The translations under genes and the position numbers were made by a program. Positions 7,947 to 16,363 of a stretch of 64,000 nt of DNA are shown piece by piece. The number at the start of each line of letters is the position of its first letter. The first letter of the stretch is position 1. The stretch comes from DATHBD01 sp035296325 (GTDB lineage Bacteria; Actinomycetota; Actinomycetes; Mycobacteriales; Micromonosporaceae): contig DATHBD010000060.1 in the NCBI GenBank assembly GCA_035296325.1, positions 1 through 64,000 on the forward strand. Direction: 5' to 3'. The notes under the pieces are model-generated. The model did not search any database and was not told the DNA's origin. It saw only the letters and a program-made list of their open reading frames with translations.

Positions 7947-10517
7947 TCAGTAGCCGGTCGGCATCCGGGTGGTCAGGCCTCCGGTGCCGACCGGAAACGC
8001 GACCGAGGTGATGGTCGCCGCCGCCGGCGTGAGCCGGTTGCCGAACGCCGTCACCGTGATCGGCCCAGGGGTGCGGCCGGCCCGGACGAAGACCCGGTTG
8101 GTCCCCGCCTCGGTGTCCACATAGGGCTTGTGCACGCTGCCCGGCTTGTTGGAGTTGAAGCCGCCGAGGAACGCGCCGGGTCCTTCAAGGGTGAAGTCGA
8201 TGCGGTCCTGGTGGGTGGGCACCCGCCGACCCTCGTCATCGACGGCTTCCACGTCGAAGTACGCGATGTCGCTCCCGTCGGCGCGCAGCCCGCCGGGCGC
8301 CGTGTGCGGGGTGAGCCTGAGCATCCTGGCCATTCCGGTCGTGGCCTTCACGGACCGGACCAGCTCCACACCGGCCGCGTCGTAGCCGACCGCCGCGATG
8401 GTGCCGGCCTGCCAGGTCACCGCCGGGAACGTGTACAGGAAGTCGTACATCGGTGTGGTGGACGACGCGACCTCCACGTCGTTGACCAGCAGCGCCACCC
8501 GGGCGACGTTCGCGGCCATCACGTAGATCGGCTTCACGGTGGCGTCCGGGTAGGTCCAGTGGCCGATGACGTGGATGTCCGGGGTGGCGCTCTGCATGAC
8601 CCGGAACGTGTGCAGCGACTCCTTCGGGATCCGTACCGCGTCGACCCGGCCGGACAGGCGCGCGCACTCCCACTCGTACTGGCGACCGTGCTGATTGGAG
8701 TCGGCCCACAGCAGCGCCGCGGCGCCGGAGTAGCGGCGGTCGCCGGGGCCCTGGATGCGCTGGCCCCAGAACTCCCAGCGGGTCTTGGCGGCGTGCGGGC
8801 CGGCGAACTGCTCGGAGTCCAGCCGGTAGGTCACCTTCGGCCCGACGATGTAGCCGAAGTCCGGCGGTGAGAACGCGTCCCACACCCGGCGGGGCGCCTC
8901 GTCGCGGGTGTACTCCGACTCGATGAGCGGCATCCGGTCGCGGGCGTAGACGGAGTAGTGCCGGTTGAGCATGGTGCCGACGTACTCCGCCGCGTCCACC
9001 GCCGCCGTGCCGCCGTACGCCGGGTTGTCGGAGATGGCGCGGCAGCCCATCGCCCGCCCGCCGTGCGGGTCCCAGACCTTGCGCAGCTCGGTCATCTGCG
9101 CCATGTGCGCGGCGGTGATGTGCTGGTTGCCGGCCTCCCAGAACAGAATGCTCGGGCTGTTGCGGAAGTAGATGAGCGTGTCCCGCATGACCTCGACGCG
9201 CTGATCCCACTGGCGGCCGACGGCGTCGCGTTCGCTGTCCGCGGCGGGCTGGATCGACACGATGCCGTTGCGGTCGGTCGCCCGGATGTTGGCCGGGGTG
9301 GCGGCGATGTGCATCCAACGGATCAGGTTGGCCTTACTGGCCCGAACCATCTCGTTGTCGAGGTCCGTCATCCACTCCGGCACCGCGCCGCCGATCACGG
9401 CCCACTCATTGGTGGAGCGCTGGGCGTAGCCGGTGAGGAATACATACCTGTCGTTGAGGTACACGCCGCCGTCGGTGGCACCGCCACGGAATTCGGTCTT
9501 GCGGAAGCCGGTGCGGATCGGGTACGCGTCCTGGACCCGCCCGCCCTCGGAGAGGACCATCTCGACGGTGTACAGGTAAGGGTTTGTCGTGTCCCAGAAC
9601 GTCAGGTTGGCCACCCTGCCGCTGAGCTTGACGATCTCGGTCTGGCCGGGACCGAGCGTCACCGGCGCCGCCGTGAGGGTGTGCACCCGACGGCCGCGGG
9701 CGTTGAGGATGTTCGCCCGTACGGTCACCGTGCGCGGGTCGCTCTGCTCGTTGCGGATCTGCGCTTCGGCCGTGATGGTGGCGGTGCGGTCGGCCACAGA
9801 GATGTCGCTGGGGTACACGTACGTGCCGACCGTGCGCAGGTTCGTGTACAGCGGCAGGGTGAAGTACGTCTTCGGCAGCACGTACAGCCGCACGTTGCGG
9901 GTCAGGCCGCCGTAGGTGGGGTTGGGGGTGAGCGCGTCCCAGTGGAACGGGGTGCCGGTCGCCTTCTCCTGGTAGCCGCGGGAGTTGTCCGCCTTGACCG
10001 CGATGACGTTCTCCGCGTCGAAGCGGATCTGGTCGGTGATGTCGAAGCCGAACGGCGTCACGCCGTACTCGTACAGGCCGACCTCGGTGCCGTTGACGTA
10101 GACGGTGGCGGCCTGCCGGATGCCCTCGAACTCCAGCAGCACCTTGCGACCGGCCTGGCCGCTCGGCAGCGTGAAGCGTTTGCGGTACCAGACCACCTGC
10201 TGCGCGACGGTCGCTTCACCGCCGTTGCCGATGAACTCGTCGAACGAGTCGACGTCATTGAAGGTGTGCGGGACGCTCACCACGGTCCACCCGGCGTCGT
10301 CGAACGCGGCGGCGTGCGCCTCGGCGACGTCGCGCTGGATGAAGCGCCAGTCCGGGTTGAGGTTGTAGACCACCCGGCGGCTCGCGGTCGCCGCCTCCGC
10401 GACGGCCGCCGGGCCGAGCACCGAGGATCCGACGGCGAACGTTCCAGCGCCGGCCGCTCCGATCAGCACCGTCCGGCGGCGCAGGCCAGTTGGGGTGGTG
10501 TCGTTCGCATCCCGCAT
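7947..10517 (-). CDS. Tat-exported glycoside hydrolase family 2 protein
   Basis: An 856-residue protein. The ATG at 10517 has AAGGAGT at 10527-10533. An in-frame extension upstream exists but lacks a signal and is rejected. Residues 1-45 are a Tat signal (twin arginine at 13-15 followed by TVLIG, hydrophobic core, Ala-rich cleavage region). The GH2 order follows: sugar-binding jelly-roll about 50-240, Ig-like domain about 250-370, TIM barrel about 375-640, then C-terminal beta domains. The family includes beta-galactosidases, mannosidases and glucuronidases; the substrate cannot be told. The nucleophile is probably a Glu of the ESE motif at 533-535. The acid/base motif, normally GNE, reads WEAGNQ, with Gln at 465 and the nearest Glu at 462. 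It probably acts outside the cell on plant or microbial polysaccharide. Confidence 0.85.
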   Translation of the reverse strand: MRDANDTTPTGLRRRTVLIGAAGAGTFAVGSSVLGPAAVAEAATASRRVVYNLNPDWRFIQRDVAEAHAAAFDDAGWTVVSVPHTFNDVDSFDEFIGNGGEATVAQQVVWYRKRFTLPSGQAGRKVLLEFEGIRQAATVYVNGTEVGLYEYGVTPFGFDITDQIRFDAENVIAVKADNSRGYQEKATGTPFHWDALTPNPTYGGLTRNVRLYVLPKTYFTLPLYTNLRTVGTYVYPSDISVADRTATITAEAQIRNEQSDPRTVTVRANILNARGRRVHTLTAAPVTLGPGQTEIVKLSGRVANLTFWDTTNPYLYTVEMVLSEGGRVQDAYPIRTGFRKTEFRGGATDGGVYLNDRYVFLTGYAQRSTNEWAVIGGAVPEWMTDLDNEMVRASKANLIRWMHIAATPANIRATDRNGIVSIQPAADSERDAVGRQWDQRVEVMRDTLIYFRNSPSILFWEAGNQHITAAHMAQMTELRKVWDPHGGRAMGCRAISDNPAYGGTAAVDAAEYVGTMLNRHYSVYARDRMPLIESEYTRDEAPRRVWDAFSPPDFGYIVGPKVTYRLDSEQFAGPHAAKTRWEFWGQRIQGPGDRRYSGAAALLWADSNQHGRQYEWECARLSGRVDAVRIPKESLHTFRVMQSATPDIHVIGHWTYPDATVKPIYVMAANVARVALLVNDVEVASSTTPMYDFLYTFPAVTWQAGTIAAVGYDAAGVELVRSVKATTGMARMLRLTPHTAPGGLRADGSDIAYFDVEAVDDEGRRVPTHQDRIDFTLEGPGAFLGGFNSNKPGSVHKPYVDTEAGTNRVFVRAGRTPGPITVTAFGNRLTPAAATITSVAFPVGTGGLTTRMPTGY

Positions 10518-10627
10518 TGGCGTGGCACTCCTTGCTGATGGGCGACGCGCAGGAACAGCGGCGCATCGACGGCGGCACATCATAGGCGAGCCCGGCCAGT
10601 CTGCCGACGGGCGACCGACGCTGTCAA

Positions 10628-10639
10628 GAAAGCGTTTTC
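10628..10639. promoter_or_regulatory. Possible LacI-family operator upstream of the GH2 gene
   Basis: GAAAGCGTTTTC matches the GAAAnCGnTTTC pattern of LacI-type operators with a central CG. It lies 110 bp upstream of the GH2 start in the 327-bp gap between that gene and the divergent O-antigen-ligase-like gene. No LacI regulator is encoded nearby. The rest of the gap (10540-10840) shows no gene; a TATGAT hexamer on the minus strand near 10580 could be a -10 box. Confidence 0.35.
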
Positions 10640-10844
10640 CCAGCGAGAAGCACCTCGGCGGCAGCCGACGACATCGCGACGGTCCGGTTGCCGACGGCGC
10701 CTCAGTCGCAATGCAGACGGAGCGACGATATCCGTCAATCTGGCCCATACGATCTGCAGACGCACAGGTGATCGCTCCGCATCGACGGGTGGGGTTCTCA
10801 TCAGTGCGGTGATTGGTTTCGCAGGCGCACGGGGGGAGAAGCCT

Positions 10845-12263
10845 GTGAGTTCCTTGCTGCTCGCTGAACGGACATCGACACGTAGCGAAGGCCCCACCTG
10901 GCCTGTCTCCGTGTTGGTGCTCCTCGCCGCGTTCGCCGCGGGAGTCGTGGCCCAGGGTGGTTACTACCTGCAGGGCCGGACCCTGCTGACGGTGCTGGTC
11001 GGGGTGGCACTGCTCGCCGCGCTGTGGGCCCATCCGTGGACCCGCGCCGACCATCTGCCGGTACTGGCCTGCGGCGCGGCCCTTGCCGCCTGGATCCTGG
11101 TGCGCGCGGCGCTCGCCGACGACTACCCCACGGCGATCGCGGCGGTGGCGACCCTCGCGTGCTTCTGCGCGGTCCTGGTGGTGCTGCTCCGGACCGATGC
11201 GCTCGAGCGGGAGCGCACCGCCCACGCGGTGATCGGGCTCGGCGTCCTTGTCGCCGTAACGGCATGGGCCGGCGTGGCCTGGCGGCTCCCCCGGCTGGCG
11301 GTGCTGGTGGAGCACAGGGTCTGGCGCGGTGCCTCGACGCTCACGTACCCGAATGCCGCGGCGGCACTGCTGGTCCCGCTGGCGTTGTTGGCCATTGCGT
11401 TGCTGATCGCTCCGCGCGAGGCGGTCGACCACCGGAGCCGGGCGATCCGGGCTGCGGCCGCCTATCTGCTGCTCGTCGGCGTTGGCGCAACCCTGAGCCG
11501 GGCCGGCGTCATCGCACTGCTTGTCGGGCTGATCGTGCTGGCCGCCATCGCCGGCGTGCGGGCCACCGGATGGCAGGTCGCGCCGTTGGCGCTCGGCGCC
11601 GCCATCGCGGTCGGCGCGCTGCTACCCGCTGTTCCAGCCGACACTGCGCCCCGGCCAGGGCTCGCGGTGCTGGGCCTGCTGGTGGGCGGCGCCGTCGCGG
11701 TCGGCGTCGGCCGGCTGTCCACCAGGCCGGCGGTTGCGGTGCTGGCGACCACGGTGGCGCTGGGCGGACTGGCGATGTGGACCCAGTTGGGGTCGGGCTA
11801 CCTCCATGACGTGCTGCGCAGTCGGGGGACGCTGGCTTCCTCCGGGCGTACCGGGGCGACCCGCGCTGCGTTCGAGCTGGTGGCGCAGTATCCGCTGACC
11901 GGTACCGGGATGGGGAGGGCCCGGTTCTTCTGGAGCACCGACGACGGCAATGGCGCCGTGGCGCTCTACGTCCACAACGAGTACCTCCAGATGCTCGTCG
12001 ATGTCGGCGTGATCGGCATGGTCCTCCTGCTCTGCCTGCTCGGCGCCGTCGCGGTCACCGTCCGCCGCGGCCGCACGGGGCACCACCGGCCCGGCGTTCG
12101 CGTCGGTGCCCTGGCGGCACTCGCCGCCCTGGCGGTCCACAGCGCCTTTGACTTCCTGTGGCACATCCCGGTTTTGGTGCTCGCCGCGGGTCTGTTTGTC
12201 GGGCTCGCCGGCGCTGCCACCAGAGAAGGCACCGTCCCTGTAACCAAAGAGGAGACGCAATGA
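10845..12263 (+). CDS. O-antigen ligase-like polytopic membrane protein
   Basis: A 472-residue protein. The GTG at 10845 is preceded by GGGGGGAG at 10831-10838; an upstream in-frame GTG (10809) has no such site. It has about a dozen hydrophobic segments and, near the C-terminus, the loop GTGMGRARFFW...HNEYLQMLVDVGVIG. Such a periplasmic loop with an HN(E/S)YLQ motif marks the WaaL/Wzy_C superfamily, which transfers or polymerises lipid-linked glycans on the outer face of the membrane. It probably contributes to exopolysaccharide or cell-wall glycan assembly. Its stop overlaps the start of the next gene by 4 bp, so the two are one transcription unit. The exact acceptor is unknown. Confidence 0.75.
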   Translation: MSSLLLAERTSTRSEGPTWPVSVLVLLAAFAAGVVAQGGYYLQGRTLLTVLVGVALLAALWAHPWTRADHLPVLACGAALAAWILVRAALADDYPTAIAAVATLACFCAVLVVLLRTDALERERTAHAVIGLGVLVAVTAWAGVAWRLPRLAVLVEHRVWRGASTLTYPNAAAALLVPLALLAIALLIAPREAVDHRSRAIRAAAAYLLLVGVGATLSRAGVIALLVGLIVLAAIAGVRATGWQVAPLALGAAIAVGALLPAVPADTAPRPGLAVLGLLVGGAVAVGVGRLSTRPAVAVLATTVALGGLAMWTQLGSGYLHDVLRSRGTLASSGRTGATRAAFELVAQYPLTGTGMGRARFFWSTDDGNGAVALYVHNEYLQMLVDVGVIGMVLLLCLLGAVAVTVRRGRTGHHRPGVRVGALAALAALAVHSAFDFLWHIPVLVLAAGLFVGLAGAATREGTVPVTKEETQ

Positions 12264-12712
12264 AGGTACGTCGACCGAAAATGTCCATGCTCGCCGGAGC
12301 GGCGATCGCGATGGGCGGGGTCGCAGCATTCGCCCTTCCCGCTGGCGCGGCCGTAAGCCTGCAGTCGGAGTCGCCACCGGTGTCAGCGGTGGAACTGGGA
12401 GGTCAGGCACGCATTGACGCGAATGGCGCGGTGGTGTTCGCGCCAATCACGGTTGTCTGCCGGCCCGGTACCTATGTCAGCCTCACCGTCAGTGTCACCC
12501 AGGCCGCGGGTAACGCCATCGCCAGTGGCACGACGTACCGCGAAGTGACCGGATGTACGGGCGCCCCGCAGGGATTGTCGATATCGGTGACGCCGACCCA
12601 GCGGCCGTTCCAGCGTGGCATCGCCTTCGGGCGGGCTGAGCTGAACGTCTGCACCAACTCCGGCGGCTGCACCACCGTCGCCGACGAGCACAACATCAGG
12701 CTCCGGCCGTAA
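12260..12712 (+). CDS. Small secreted protein of unknown function
   Basis: A 150-residue protein. The ATG overlaps the upstream TGA (ATGA), with AAAGAGGAG at 12246-12254. Residues 1-32 are a Sec signal (MKVRRPK, hydrophobic core, LPAGAA cleavage region). The mature part is beta-rich with four cysteines (CRPG, CTGA, C-TNSGGC) that may form two disulfides. I do not recognise the family. Coupling to the O-antigen-ligase-like gene suggests an envelope role, which is inference only. Confidence 0.75.
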   Translation: MKVRRPKMSMLAGAAIAMGGVAAFALPAGAAVSLQSESPPVSAVELGGQARIDANGAVVFAPITVVCRPGTYVSLTVSVTQAAGNAIASGTTYREVTGCTGAPQGLSISVTPTQRPFQRGIAFGRAELNVCTNSGGCTTVADEHNIRLRP

Positions 12713-12728
12713 CGCACGCATTGAGCGC

Positions 12729-12764
12729 GGCGCCGGCACCTTCATCGTCGAAGGTGCCGGCGCC
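12729..12764 (+). terminator. Strong hairpin terminator
   Basis: GGCGCCGGCACCTTC and GAAGGTGCCGGCGCC form a perfect 15-bp stem with a 6-nt loop (ATCGTC), 16 bp after the stop of the small secreted protein. There is no U-run, as is common in high-GC actinomycetes. Confidence 0.85.
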
Positions 12765-13597
12765 GCCGGGTTCCGAGGCTCGGCAGGCCGTGGTCAATGC
12801 ACAGGCTCACCCCGGCGCTCAAGCTGGACGATTTCCTCTGGACGTTGCATCCGACCGCGGCGCTGGCCGGGGCGGCTTCATCGATTCTGTCCTGGCGGCT
12901 GTCGACCACTTCTACCAACAGGTCATTCAGAACCTGAAGCCGTGGATGCCTGCGCCGCCGAAGCTGCGGTCGTCGGACGAGCCACTGGCACTCTACGACG
13001 TCGCGCCGAGTCTCGTCTCGACCGCCATCTCGTCTCAGGACGGTCCAACGCTCAGCGGCGGGGCCGATCAGCCTGCGGAGCGCCGCCACGACGTCGAGCC
13101 GGTTCAAGAGGAGCAGCCTGAGCCTTCGCCGGCTGAGGTCCCCGCTGGCGCGCTGGCGGATGGGTAGGGTACCAACGTTTCGTCGACGTTCGACACCGGC
13201 GGTGAGATTCAGGGTACGTTGACAAACCGAGCCCACCGACCACGCGGGTAGCGCCTGCGCGGTTGGTCGACTGGCTTCCACTCGCAGTGGACAACAGGTG
13301 CGGTGTGGGGCGCCTACCCGAGCAACGACCGGTCCGGCGTGGTCAACGGGTGGCTGGGTGAGGGCGAGTTAGGTCACCGTGGGCATGTGCGCTGGCTGCG
13401 GGTCGAGCCGCTGCCGCTCACCGCGCCAGACTCGGGCGGCGGTGAGGGCCGCGGCCACGGTCCGTTGGGTCCGCTCGGCCCTGTTCCTGGGCCGCGGCTC
13501 AGCGGCCCGACCGGGTCTGCCGGGTCGGCGGCCGCCGGTCCCCGTTCCGATGACGGCGGTCTCCCTCATCGGCGAGAGGGGTCGTTCGCGTGGGGCG
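12765..13597. other. Gene-poor stretch with only doubtful ORFs
   Basis: No convincing gene is seen. A forward reading frame to the stop at 13167 contains DHFYQQVIQNLKPWMP and an acidic Pro/Glu tail, but its nominal start (12721) lies inside the terminator stem, it has no ribosome-binding site and its composition drifts. A second forward frame around 13250-13420 (GAVWGAYPSNDRSG) is broken upstream by TAG at 13249. Minus-strand frames look like Arg-rich shadows. The stretch may be decayed coding DNA; no family was recognised. Confidence 0.4.
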
Positions 13598-13626
13598 TCA
13601 ACCTTGGAGCGGTATCAAAGCGTTGT
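13598..13626 (+). promoter_or_regulatory. ECF-type promoter ahead of the sigma factor
   Basis: TCAACC (13598-13603), a 17-bp spacer and CGTTGT (13621-13626) match the AAC / CGT pattern of promoters used by ECF sigma factors. It lies 40 bp upstream of the sigma gene, suggesting autoregulation. A similar CAACC / CGTC arrangement precedes the second sigma gene of this window. Confidence 0.45.
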
Positions 13627-13665
13627 TAACTGTTATGGGACGTCATTCTGGAAGTTGGTAGCGGA

Positions 13666-14202
13666 TTGCCTGGGTCGTCGGCCGAGTTTGATGAGTACGT
13701 TTCGTCTTCGTATTCACGGCATCTGAGACGGGCGTACCTGCTCACGGGTGACCTCCACGCGGCTGAGGATCTGGTGCAGGTAACGCTGGCCAAGCTCGCG
13801 CTTGTGTGGCGGCGGGTAGCCCGCGAGCGGGGACTCGACGGCTATGTGCGGCGGACGATGACGAACGCGCACATCAGTTCCCGCCGACGGTCGTGGTGGC
13901 GGGAGCTGCCAATGGAGTTGCGGCCTGACGAGGTGGTCGCGGCGGACGACACAGGTCAGGTTGACGATCGGGACATGCTGCGGCGCGGGTTGCGGGTGTT
14001 GCCGGCACGGCAGCGCGCCGTGGTGGTGCTGCGGTACTACGAGGATCTGTCCGAGGCGGACACCGCTGAGGCGCTGGACTGTTCGGTGGGGACGGTGAAG
14101 AGCCTCGCATCACGAGGGCTGCGGCGGCTGCGTGCAGTCCTCGCGCCGGATGGCCAGGGGCGGCTCATTGTTCCGGCGGGTGAGAAGGGGAAGACGTCGT
14201 GA
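13666..14202 (+). CDS. SigE-family ECF RNA polymerase sigma factor
   Basis: A 178-residue protein. Region 2 is about residues 9-75 (AYLLTGDLHAAEDLVQVTLAKL binds the -10 element and core polymerase). Region 4 is about 108-160 (LPARQRAVVVLRYYEDLSEADTAEALDCSVGTVKSLASRGL, a helix-turn-helix for the -35 element). No C-terminal extension domain is present. TTG at 13666 is the best start found because no in-frame ATG or GTG precedes the conserved region; its ribosome-binding site is weak. The gene is followed by a membrane-anchored partner, the usual layout of a sigma/anti-sigma pair. The stop overlaps a GTG as GTGA. Confidence 0.85.
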   Translation: MPGSSAEFDEYVSSSYSRHLRRAYLLTGDLHAAEDLVQVTLAKLALVWRRVARERGLDGYVRRTMTNAHISSRRRSWWRELPMELRPDEVVAADDTGQVDDRDMLRRGLRVLPARQRAVVVLRYYEDLSEADTAEALDCSVGTVKSLASRGLRRLRAVLAPDGQGRLIVPAGEKGKTS

Positions 14203-14234
14203 CCGTCGAGGGCAGGAAGGGAAGGACGTCGTGA
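14199..14234 (+). CDS. 11-codon mini-ORF bridging sigma and partner genes
   Basis: GTG at 14199 overlaps the sigma stop (GTGA) and reads VTVEGRKGRTS before TGA at 14232-14234. That stop in turn overlaps the GTG of the next gene (GTGA again). The DNA around 14184-14210 and 14215-14244 is an imperfect tandem copy sharing GAAG(G)ACGTCGTGA(C/T)CGTCGA. The mini-ORF therefore looks like a product of duplication of the sigma/partner junction. It probably passes translating ribosomes to the partner gene; whether the peptide itself matters is unknown. Confidence 0.45.
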   Translation: MTVEGRKGRTS

Positions 14235-15487
14235 TCGTCGAAGACGAACTCAAGATTCGGCTCGCCGAGTTGGCGGACCAGGCCACCCCGACAGCTTCGC
14301 CGCGGGAGGCGGTGCACGCACATGTCACGCGACTACGCCGGCGACGTCACCTGGCGCGGTGGGGCGGCGCCGTGCTGGTGACGGCAATGACGCTGACGGC
14401 GGCCACGTTCGGGTTCAGCGCGATGGGCCTTCAAGGGCAGATGCCGGCCAGCCCGCCGGACGGCCCGTTCCTGTCCTGGCCCACTGTTGGTGATCCCGAC
14501 AGCCCGGTGGTTTCCGAGGCCGTCCGGACATGGTCGCCCTCGTCGGCGGGCACCGATTCGGCCGGCGTGGGCCACTCCGATGTGCGGGCTCTCCTTGTCA
14601 CGCGAGGCCCGCTGGGCCCGGTCGTCATTCTGCAAGGCCGCGACACGGCGGGTACACCGCGGTTGGCGTTCTTCACCGGCAGCCCGGACGCGCTGGACGG
14701 ACCGTTGGTGCTACGCGCTGACCGGCCGGCGCCAGATCCAACCACAACCCGTGTGGTGAGCCTGGTTACCGCGCGGGTCGGGACGGGCGTGGGACATCTG
14801 ACTCGGGAACGCCCGGCTCAGGCGTGGGTCGTGGCGCTCGCAGCTCCGGGCACCGACCGGCTCACCGTGTCTTCTACCGGCGTCGACATGGAAATGAGCG
14901 ACGGAACCGGGCCCAAGGGACGGGCGGTGGTCACTGGCTTGTCATCGAACTCGTCCGCGGTGACCACCACCATCACGGCCCACGCCGGCGGCGTGCAGGA
15001 ATACCGTGCGCAGCCGCAGGGCGGCATCGGTGATCCGGTCCCAGTACCGGCGGCCTCCACGAGCCGCGTCGGCGAACACCGGCTCGAACTCAGCATCACC
15101 CACACCAGTGGGATCGCCATGGGGCAGTTGGTCGTGAACTCAGCCGGATTGGTTGGACGAGTTAGCGCGGTACGGGGATCCACCGTGGAGGCGGAGGCGC
15201 TGACATCACCGAGTTTCTCCATGCCCGCGTACACCAACATCAGTAATCACGCGGGAACCATCCGGGGCAGCGGCGACGGTGTCGAGATCAGCGAGCTTCC
15301 CGCGAGGGCTGCGGTGGCGAAAGGCAACCGTGTGGTGGTCGACGACCCGGCTCAAGGCGGTCCGGAGGGCGCGGTGACGGTGGGCAGGTTGGACGCCGGC
15401 AAAGCACCCAACGACCGGATCGACCCCGCCGTGGACCCGCGCGACCTCGGCCAGGTGTACGTGTTGACCCCGTATACTGAGGGCTGA
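14231..15487 (+). CDS. Membrane-anchored partner of the ECF sigma factor (putative anti-sigma)
   Basis: A 418-residue protein starting at GTG 14231, coupled to the upstream frames. Residues 1-38 are cytoplasmic and charged (DELKIRLAELADQATPTASPREAVHAHV, typical of the N-termini of SigE-family partners). One transmembrane segment is at about 42-64, followed by a large extracytoplasmic domain. I see no zinc-type HxxxCxxC anti-sigma motif, so a classical ZAS domain is absent. Function as anti-sigma factor or sensor is inferred from position and topology. It ends 34 bp before a bidirectional terminator. Confidence 0.6.
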   Translation: MIVEDELKIRLAELADQATPTASPREAVHAHVTRLRRRRHLARWGGAVLVTAMTLTAATFGFSAMGLQGQMPASPPDGPFLSWPTVGDPDSPVVSEAVRTWSPSSAGTDSAGVGHSDVRALLVTRGPLGPVVILQGRDTAGTPRLAFFTGSPDALDGPLVLRADRPAPDPTTTRVVSLVTARVGTGVGHLTRERPAQAWVVALAAPGTDRLTVSSTGVDMEMSDGTGPKGRAVVTGLSSNSSAVTTTITAHAGGVQEYRAQPQGGIGDPVPVPAASTSRVGEHRLELSITHTSGIAMGQLVVNSAGLVGRVSAVRGSTVEAEALTSPSFSMPAYTNISNHAGTIRGSGDGVEISELPARAAVAKGNRVVVDDPAQGGPEGAVTVGRLDAGKAPNDRIDPAVDPRDLGQVYVLTPYTEG

Positions 15488-15520
15488 ACTTGCCACCCGC
15501 GTGCGTCTCAGGAAGCAAGC

Positions 15521-15559
15521 CAGTGGAGGGCGACACCGTTCCGGTTTCGCCCTCCACTG
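15521..15559. terminator. Bidirectional terminator
   Basis: CAGTGGAGGGCGA (15521-15533) and TCGCCCTCCACTG (15547-15559) form a perfect 13-bp stem with a 13-nt loop. It sits between two convergent genes ending at 15487 (+) and 15588 (-) and can serve both. Confidence 0.85.
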
Positions 15560-15587
15560 TCCTTCGAACAGGTCAGGTCACGTCAGG

Positions 15588-16181
15588 TCACTGGTATGCC
15601 CGGCCCGCGCCCTGGTAGTAGTAGCCGTCGTCCTTCTCCCAAAACTGGAAGTAGTAAGTCGTATCGGAAGACAGGGTGCCGCCGCCCCAGCAGTAGGCGT
15701 ACGTGCCACCTGCCGCAGGATAGAACACGCGTTGACCGATCTGGGGGTCCGCGCCCCACACGTCGGCATAGACGTATGCGTACATGTCGGCGTTGCTGTA
15801 GATGTCAGTTGACATGCAGATAGTGCCGTTGGTCGTCCGGAACCGGCGACTCTCCATACTGACGGTGAAATGGTATGTGAAGTTGAACGGCAGACCTGAC
15901 CATGCCTGCAAGCTCGCTGCGCTGTCGGCGGCCTTCGCCTGAGAGCCGGCACTGAACGTGGAGTACGTAAGGTTGGTGAAGTGAAACGTCGGCCCCGACG
16001 TGTCCTGCGTGGCTAAAGCCTCCTCCGGCACCGCAATCGCCTGCCCGTCCCCCTGCTGTGGAACCCCCGGGCCTTCCTGCTGAACCACCGGCGCGGCTTG
16101 CGCCGCAGCGGGGGACCACAATCCGGCCGAGCTGATCAATGCGATCGCGCAGGCGATCGCTACTTTCCTGGTAATGGACAT
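15588..16181 (-). CDS. Small secreted protein, aromatic-rich, unknown function
   Basis: A 197-residue protein. The ATG at 16181 has GGGGAGG at about 16188-16194; a longer in-frame ORF exists but would bury the signal. Residues 1-32 are a Sec signal (MSITRKVAIACAIALISSAG, cleavage near AAAQAA). The mature part has a Gln/Pro-rich linker and then a beta-rich domain dense in Tyr, Trp and Phe, ending in WEKDDGYYYQGAGRAYQ. Three cysteines are visible in the mature part. I do not recognise a family. Its own terminator and ribosome-binding site suggest a monocistronic gene. Confidence 0.75.
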   Translation of the reverse strand: MSITRKVAIACAIALISSAGLWSPAAAQAAPVVQQEGPGVPQQGDGQAIAVPEEALATQDTSGPTFHFTNLTYSTFSAGSQAKAADSAASLQAWSGLPFNFTYHFTVSMESRRFRTTNGTICMSTDIYSNADMYAYVYADVWGADPQIGQRVFYPAAGGTYAYCWGGGTLSSDTTYYFQFWEKDDGYYYQGAGRAYQ

Positions 16182-16363
16182 GCAGATCCTCCCCGTGACA
16201 ATGAGCGACATGTATGTCCACCGTTGCATCGACGGCAGCGGAATGTCGAGGCAGATCGGACTTCTGCCGGTCCATCCAGCGTCGGATAGTTGTCACAGCG
16301 GACTCAGGGGCGGGTATTGACGTAGCTAAGATTAGAGGCCCTGCTCGCGTGTGGCGCCGTCCA

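Noticed and set aside
7743..8870. Plus-strand 375-codon frame after the immunity gene
   Set aside because: It is antisense to the GH2 gene, Arg/Gly/Val-rich without domains, and starts right at the previous stop.
10518..11432. Upstream extension of the GH2 frame to 1161 codons
   Set aside because: It would bury the Tat signal and run through the divergent gene; ATG 10517 has an excellent ribosome-binding site.
12742..13281. Minus-strand ORF of 179 codons
   Set aside because: Arg/Leu-rich shadow composition; it covers the terminator stem and has no start site.
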